From Massospora cicadina (lineage: Eukaryota > Entomophthoromycota > Entomophthoromycetes > Entomophthorales > Entomophthoraceae): DNA of 64,000 nucleotides. A model generated the notes under the pieces. The model made no database searches. It worked only from the letters and a program-made list of their open reading frames with translations, and had not been told where the DNA came from. Positions 58,950 through 64,000 of this stretch are shown here, in pieces. Both the position numbers and the translations under genes were made by a program. The stretch covers positions 248,001 through 312,000 of the forward strand of contig JAKSZP010007897.1 in assembly GCA_022478985.1 (NCBI GenBank), written 5' to 3'. Numbering within the stretch: position 1 is the stretch's first letter; each line of letters starts with the position of its first letter.

Positions 58950-61247
58950 AGTAAAAATATCTAATAAGTTAAATCAGGAGGAATCTGAGAAAGTGCATCA
59001 ATTACTTAAAGACTCTCAAGATGTATTCTCCACGGCAAATGTTGACATGGTTACTTGAAAGACTGAACAAGTAGCAACGTTGGAAATTCAACCCCTATCT
59101 GATCAAAGCCTTATAGGAAGTCAGAAGAAAGAGGAGCAATATACAAAGACTGAGCTCAAGCAGTTATTTGATGCTAACTTGCTTTTTCTCTCCTGGAGTC
59201 CATGGTCATCCACACTTTTTCTTATAAAAAAAATTTGGTGATCGCAGAATAGTGGTTGATTACAGAAGCTAAACAGCCTCACTAAGAAAGAAAGCTATCT
59301 TATTATAAGGATTGACAATGCTTGTCCTGACTCTCCAGACCAAATTTCTTCTCTGAAATGGACCTTGCCAGTGTTATTGGCAGATGAATCTTTCGCCTGA
59401 GACCAAGAAAAATGCACGTTGATTTCATGGAAGGACTACTCCACCCTACCTGGATCCTTCTGGGATTATGCAACACTACTACCTCATTTCTATGGGTGAT
59501 GTATCACATTATGTAAGATCTATAACTAAGCTGTGTGTTCGTTTACCTATATGGAATAACGGTGTTTTCCAAAACCTTCACTGATCATCTATATCATCTC
59601 AAACCAGTGTTCTGTTAGTAACCCAACGTGCAATGGAAAGACCTGGCCTCCTTTGTGGTTACACCAAGACCCATTAGAATAACCACAGTCCACAAGGCAC
59701 TGCGGGTTTCAAGGTCTCTGGGTGGGAGCTTTGGAAGGGGTGTTGGAAAGGATTCAACTCAGTAATTATTTTTCATATGCCGTTTAATATAAAATTAACT
59801 AATTAGACAGCTGATCAAATAATAAAATTAATATGCAAAATAAGATAATGAATAACCTAACACCCTACCATTAGTAAGTTTTGGGACTATGGTGGGAAGG
59901 GAGAGCTGCTAAGCTGAATTGCAATAGGGAAAATAATTTCTGTTTTAAAATACGTTAATTAACGCCATTTTACCCCAAATTTCACTTGATAGTATCAACT
60001 GAGGTTTCCAAGATAATTTAAGGATGTTTTTCATTCCACAAATGTCCACATTTGCTTTTTTGATTTTGGAATGGAGTGTTAGGTTTGATCCCATTTTTGG
60101 CTCTTTATTTTTGACTTTTTGCTCAGATTTCGCTTTCTAGATAAGTTTTCCCTTTTTAGATTAACTTATGGTTGAATTGAACGTCGGGGAATGGAATGGG
60201 AACTGTGGTGTAGGACTTCTGGGCTCTTCTAAAGTCTTCACAAAGTTGCTTAGATTTTTTTTAAATAAAAACTTGCAGATTTTGGCACTAGGATGGTTTG
60301 GGTTGGGGGGTAAGTGTGGGAGAGATATGTGGCAAACAGGAAGTGTCAGCAGCCACCCATTTCTCATCCAGGGTAAGCCCTAGGGAACAGATTTGGGTGA
60401 GAGGCAGGGCCCTAGGATAAAACTTTAATTAATTCTAATGGGGTGCATGACCCTATCAAGCTTAATAGCTAGAGCCAAGACCCTTACATGTTTCAATGAC
60501 TGAGAGAGATTAAAATCAAAAAACCGGAGAAAAGTACCTTTTTACAACATGACATGAAATTCATAGGACATGCCATATCACGGGAAGGAATTAAGCTCTA
60601 TAAAATAAAGTTGAAACAATCTCCAAGATGCCTGAGCTGAAGAGCCTTGAGACATACTGATAATCATAGGAATGATGGGAAATTACCATCTATTTACCCC
60701 AAAACGTCTCTCAACTCGCTGAACCTCTTGTACAACTGCTTGCCAAAAATACACCTTATATATGGGGGTAGAGCAATGAACTGCATTCAAGTCAATGAAG
60801 GGTTAGTTGAAGAGATGGCTGATTTTAAGACATCCAGACTATGGGAAGCCATCATCTAGTATTCTGACGCCTCCTACTTAGCCTAAGGCGCCATCCTTTT
60901 TAAACAGGATGAGAATGGCATCGACCACCTGATATCATATTATAACAAAAACTTTTTTTAAAGATGAGCAAAATTATAGTGTCATGGAGGAAAAGTGCTT
61001 AGCTGTTCTTCTGGCAGTGAACCATTTCCGGCCCTTCCAGTATGGTGCAAACTTTACAGTTATGAAAGTTCATGCTTCCCTAAAATTACTGCAAAACATG
61101 AGGGATCCAACAGAAAAAATAGCCAGATGGGCTCTCAAGCTTCAGCAATATAATATGATTATTGTTCACAAAGCTGAAATGAAACACATGAACATAGATG
61201 GGCTGGCTCAACTGCCCCTTCTATATTTTGACAATATCGAAGCTTAA
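58950..61247 (+). pseudogene. Gyp6 reverse transcriptase and RNase H, split by a solo LTR
   Basis: RT fingers and palm pieces run from about 59160 (LLFLSWSPWSSTLFLIKK) to 59612, where VFSKTFTDHLYHLKPVF is cut by the solo LTR. The frame resumes after 60493 with LREIKIKKPEKSTFLQHDMK and FIGHAISREGIKLY. RNase H has VIYSDASYLA near 60860 (Asp kept). The frame 60984-61247 has EEKCLAVLLAVNHFRPFQYG and MNIDGLAQLPLL. The YxDD box is not intact. Confidence 0.78.
59613..60488. mobile_element. Solo LTR (or short LTR-like element) inside Gyp6 RT
   Basis: Starts TGTTAGTAACCC and ends GACCCTTACA, with 5-bp flanks TGTTC (59608-59612) and TGTTT (60489-60493). It interrupts the RT reading, which resumes after it. 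876 bp, no coding capacity. No partner LTR exists in the window, so the family and orientation are unknown. Confidence 0.75.
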
Positions 61248-61389
61248 CGGTTACATGACTAAATCATGAAGCCATACTTATGGAAGAATGAAGTTGAACA
61301 CGTTCAGAAGGTGCTCAGATGACATGATCAAGATACTAAGTTCTTGACGGATTACTTTATTAGAAAGTAAGAAGTTACTAGTTCCTTAT

Positions 61390-62350
61390 TTTAGACCTTT
61401 GGAATTAATACCAGTTATAATGGAAGCCAACAATACCTTGGGATATGAAGGAGCCAGAAAAACTTACAAATGGATCAAAGATTACTACTGTTGGGAAGGA
61501 ATACTGGATCTGTAGTGGAAGCCTTGGACGCATGAATCACTTGTAAAAATTAAACTCCGCATAAGGCTAAGTACATGTATCAGCCACAACCCCTCAGCAG
61601 CCGTTTCATAGCATCAATTTAGACGTCATAGGCTACTACCTGAAAAACATGAGAAATTGATACATTTTAGTAAAATTTGATTATTTCACAAAGTGGGTCA
61701 AAGCAATTACCATTCCTGCAAATACTGCTAAAGCTACTGCTAACTTTTTGTATCACAACATACTTACTAGGCATGGCAGCCATTTGGTTCTACTGTGTGA
61801 TAATGAGAAGAACTTTATATCATGAGTTGCAATTATCTTAGCTTTGAGCATAAGTATTTAACATCTATTCTCAGCACCTTATAGTCCATCAACTAATGGG
61901 AATGTAAAAAGGGCGAATGAGACATTGATCTGAATACTATACAAGATAGCTACTATCAATTAATTACACTGAAAACAATATCTCTCAAGTGCATATATAT
62001 ATTATAGAATAAGTTTCCATTAAATTATCAAATTGTCTCCCTTAAAGGGCTTATATGGAAGAGAACTTGGTATCTCATTATATTAGCTCGTGAAGTTACA
62101 GTGTTATTATCAAAGAGCCTTAGAAGCTCTAAGAAAATTAACCCAGAAGATAATAGAACTTCATTTGGAGGCTTTGTAAATTTCTAGCCAGGACATTTAC
62201 AAGTTAAGATCAAGCCACAGATGCAACTTGTCAACCTTTACAGCCTTTGAGACTTCAGACCTAATCCTATATTATCACAATTGAATAGCGTCCTAAAACG
62301 GAAAATTAGATTTCATATGGGATAGGCCATATGCTATCAAGTACAAATGC
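61390..62350 (+). pseudogene. Gyp6 integrase
   Basis: The zinc-finger region is at about 61400-61560. The core shows YILVKFDYFTKWVK near 61655-61700 and LLCDNEKNF near 61790. HLFSAPYSPSTNGNVKRANE near 61858-61920 is the helix with the catalytic-region Asn-Gly pattern. Stops and frame changes are frequent. Confidence 0.75.
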
Positions 62351-62445
62351 ATAGACGAATACTAAATCAAGTCTTTGGAGACTGGAGTAACAATCAACTA
62401 CGTTAATAGTCTATTATTGCGTCAGTACTCACCTGCTGATATTCT

Positions 62446-62457
62446 CAAAGGGGGTGA
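62446..62457 (+). promoter_or_regulatory. Gyp6 polypurine tract
   Basis: CAAAGGGGGTGA directly before the 3' LTR start TGTAGGATATCC. Confidence 0.8.
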
Positions 62458-63218
62458 TGTAGGATATCCTGATATCGTACATGATGGGAAGAATATTGAC
62501 CATTCAACTCCATCAGTTGAATAAACACCTAGACCCAAGAAAGGGTTAAAGGGATTACCTTGATAGTTACCTGGAGAAATCGACAAGCAGCACAGCTCAA
62601 ATCAACTCTAGGAAAATTCTTAAGTATCAAACCAAGGCTAGCTACCCTGCGATGAATACATACCTAATTAAAATGATGGACGTCAGATGGTCAGGCGGCC
62701 ACTGCTAGAAGTGGCACTCAAGACAGAAAACTAAGATGAACCCAAAGAAGGGTAATAATCAAGAATTTGCTGAATGATCAACCTAAGTGACCCCAAATCT
62801 CATCAGACTTGGTTATCGCGCGCACCATTTTTGCCCTATCGAAATTATGAGACAAAGGCATAATACCATCAGGAATGCATCCCCTGACTAATATCCTCCT
62901 TTTTGAATGTCTCCCTCATTAATATTAGTCCTTTTCTTTTGGGGTTTATATTGTTAGTCATGGCATATAAAAACCCCTAATTTATATTTATAATAAAGGT
63001 AAGTCATTGTCTCTATATCTCGATTTTGATACTTGACTTCAATAAGTCTATTTCTCCATACTTACCAAAGGATGGATACTCTAGTTGATGGGACTTAAGC
63101 GGTGACTCAGCACCCTTTTTAGATAAAAAATACTTGTTGTGTGACTTAGTAGGCTTCAGGTATTGACTGTAGGGATCCTTGGGTATATCACTATTGAGTT
63201 TAAAATGGGAACCCTACG
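62458..63218 (+). repeat. Gyp6 3' LTR
   Basis: Partner of 54849-55605. The terminal CA is not preserved (ends CCCTACG), so the right boundary is placed by alignment with the left LTR. Confidence 0.8.
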
Positions 63219-64000
63219 CACGACGCCAGAAGTATCTGATAAGTTGTACTGCTTAAGCTGATTTACTTAGGGTTTCATTATAATTTGGATGCTTGGTTAG
63301 TACAGTTCTCTCTGCGTGAGCAGGTGGTAACTTCCAGTAAGTTGTTGGCACAACGAGCCAAGGAGTTGAGATCATCGTGACGTTGTGGGTCTGTCTAAGG
63401 ATATGCTGGGATCCAGAGGAAGTAAAATATCATTTTCTACTCTGCACAATATTTTCCATGTTTTTCAAAACTCGTCACTTCCATGTGATGCATCTTGGAT
63501 ATGGATCCCTTAGTGTTGCACTGACTGGAGTAGTGCCTTTCACGCCGAGTTGGTGATATGTGGTATAAATTTTAGTTGTACTGGGTCAGGTGGCAGTCAT
63601 GCTGTTATCTTTAGTGCCTTGATGGAGGGGTATGCTTCGGATTTCTTGTTTATCACAGTACCCCTTATTGGTTGTGACAAAGGTCGCGGTGCAGCGGTGC
63701 AGATAATTCACCATCTACATTACATTGTAATCATCTTTCAACACAGGTAACATGATTTAATTTAATTCCTTGTACAGTTTGCAAGTGTTTCATAGGGCAA
63801 TCTATGCGTCATAGTTTATTCAACTTTCATGTCATACAGCACCTAAGCCTTGAGGTAAAAGTAATTGGTTGGCTTTAGGATTTGGTAATTCTTCTTGAAA
63901 GAAATATTAAAGAAGGCGTTCTTTCTGGTCATCATCATCTATGATCAGCTGAATTATTTTATAAAAAGTTTTTTCACATTCTTTATAGACAGACCAGTCT
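63219..64000. other. Unassigned flank of Gyp6
   Basis: About 780 bp that look richer in GC and CpG than most intergenic DNA here. A plus-strand frame at 63550-63750 has 66 codons but no motif I recognise. It could be host sequence, even an exon, or an unrelated old repeat. Confidence 0.35.

Larger units (their letters stand above)
54849..63218 (+). mobile_element. Gyp6: Ty3/gypsy element, plus strand, strongly decayed
   Basis: About 8.4 kb including an 876-bp solo LTR inserted into its RT. LTRs lie at 54849-55605 and 62458-63218, with a primer-binding site after the left one and a polypurine tract before the right one. Domain order is gag, protease, RT, RNase H, integrase. LTR divergence and stop density are the greatest in the window. 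A 5-bp target duplication could not be recognised, perhaps through decay. Confidence 0.87.

Noticed and set aside
63550..63750. 66-codon plus-strand gene
   Set aside because: No motif, no supporting context; reported only as part of an unassigned flank.

Overview
This window is a repeat-dense piece of a eukaryotic nuclear genome, most likely a filamentous fungus and possibly a basidiomycete. The lineage is an inference. It rests on a Tad-like two-ORF LINE, many Ty3/gypsy elements, a fungal-looking C2H2 zinc-finger gene, and mutation concentrated at CpG rather than at the CpA sites typical of ascomycete RIP. No rRNA, bacterial operon or CRISPR array is present. Almost every recognisable coding stretch is a decayed transposon gene; the one good host-gene candidate is a three-finger C2H2 protein at 11.9-13.0 kb on the minus strand, and it carries a frameshift.

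Layout. 1-8.4 kb: a decayed minus-strand gypsy element (Gyp1), split by a full-length LINE (LINE-A, 269-5532) with an 18-bp target duplication. 8.9-10.8 kb: a diverged direct duplication with a conserved GC-rich ORF. 11.2-14.4 kb: two SINE copies of one family, the C2H2 gene, and a piggyBac-like MITE (TTAA target, 14-bp inverted repeats, internal 36-bp tandem repeats). 16.05-39.43 kb: a three-level nest of minus-strand gypsy elements. Gyp2 (outer) contains Gyp3 (17481-34314), which contains Gyp4 (22212-31757). LTR pairs and 5-bp target duplications define each level. 39.6-44.9 kb: a second full-length LINE (LINE-B, plus strand, 19-bp duplication). 44.9-48.5 kb: AT-rich and gene-free. 48.5-54.57 kb: plus-strand gypsy Gyp5. 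54.85-63.22 kb: plus-strand gypsy Gyp6, whose RT is split by a solo LTR. 63.2-64 kb: unassigned.

The most interesting observations are: (1) Gyp4 and Gyp3 each carry a convergent, antisense, coding-like accessory region between integrase and the 3' LTR, and the related Gyp5 lacks one; in Gyp4 it has its own TATA-like box and a poly(A)-signal-like end. (2) Two ultra-short insertions of the same 3' tail (20 and 27 bp, A-rich end) sit in unrelated sites, each with a 15-16 bp target duplication; one is proven by an empty site in the sister LTR. (3) CpG-directed decay is visible between LTR pairs, and it largely predicts which catalytic Asp codons became Asn (those preceded by C). (4) All six gypsy elements share nearly the same primer-binding site although their LTRs differ.

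Element names (Gyp1-6, LINE-A/B) are local labels. All boundaries were read by eye; no alignment or database search was run.
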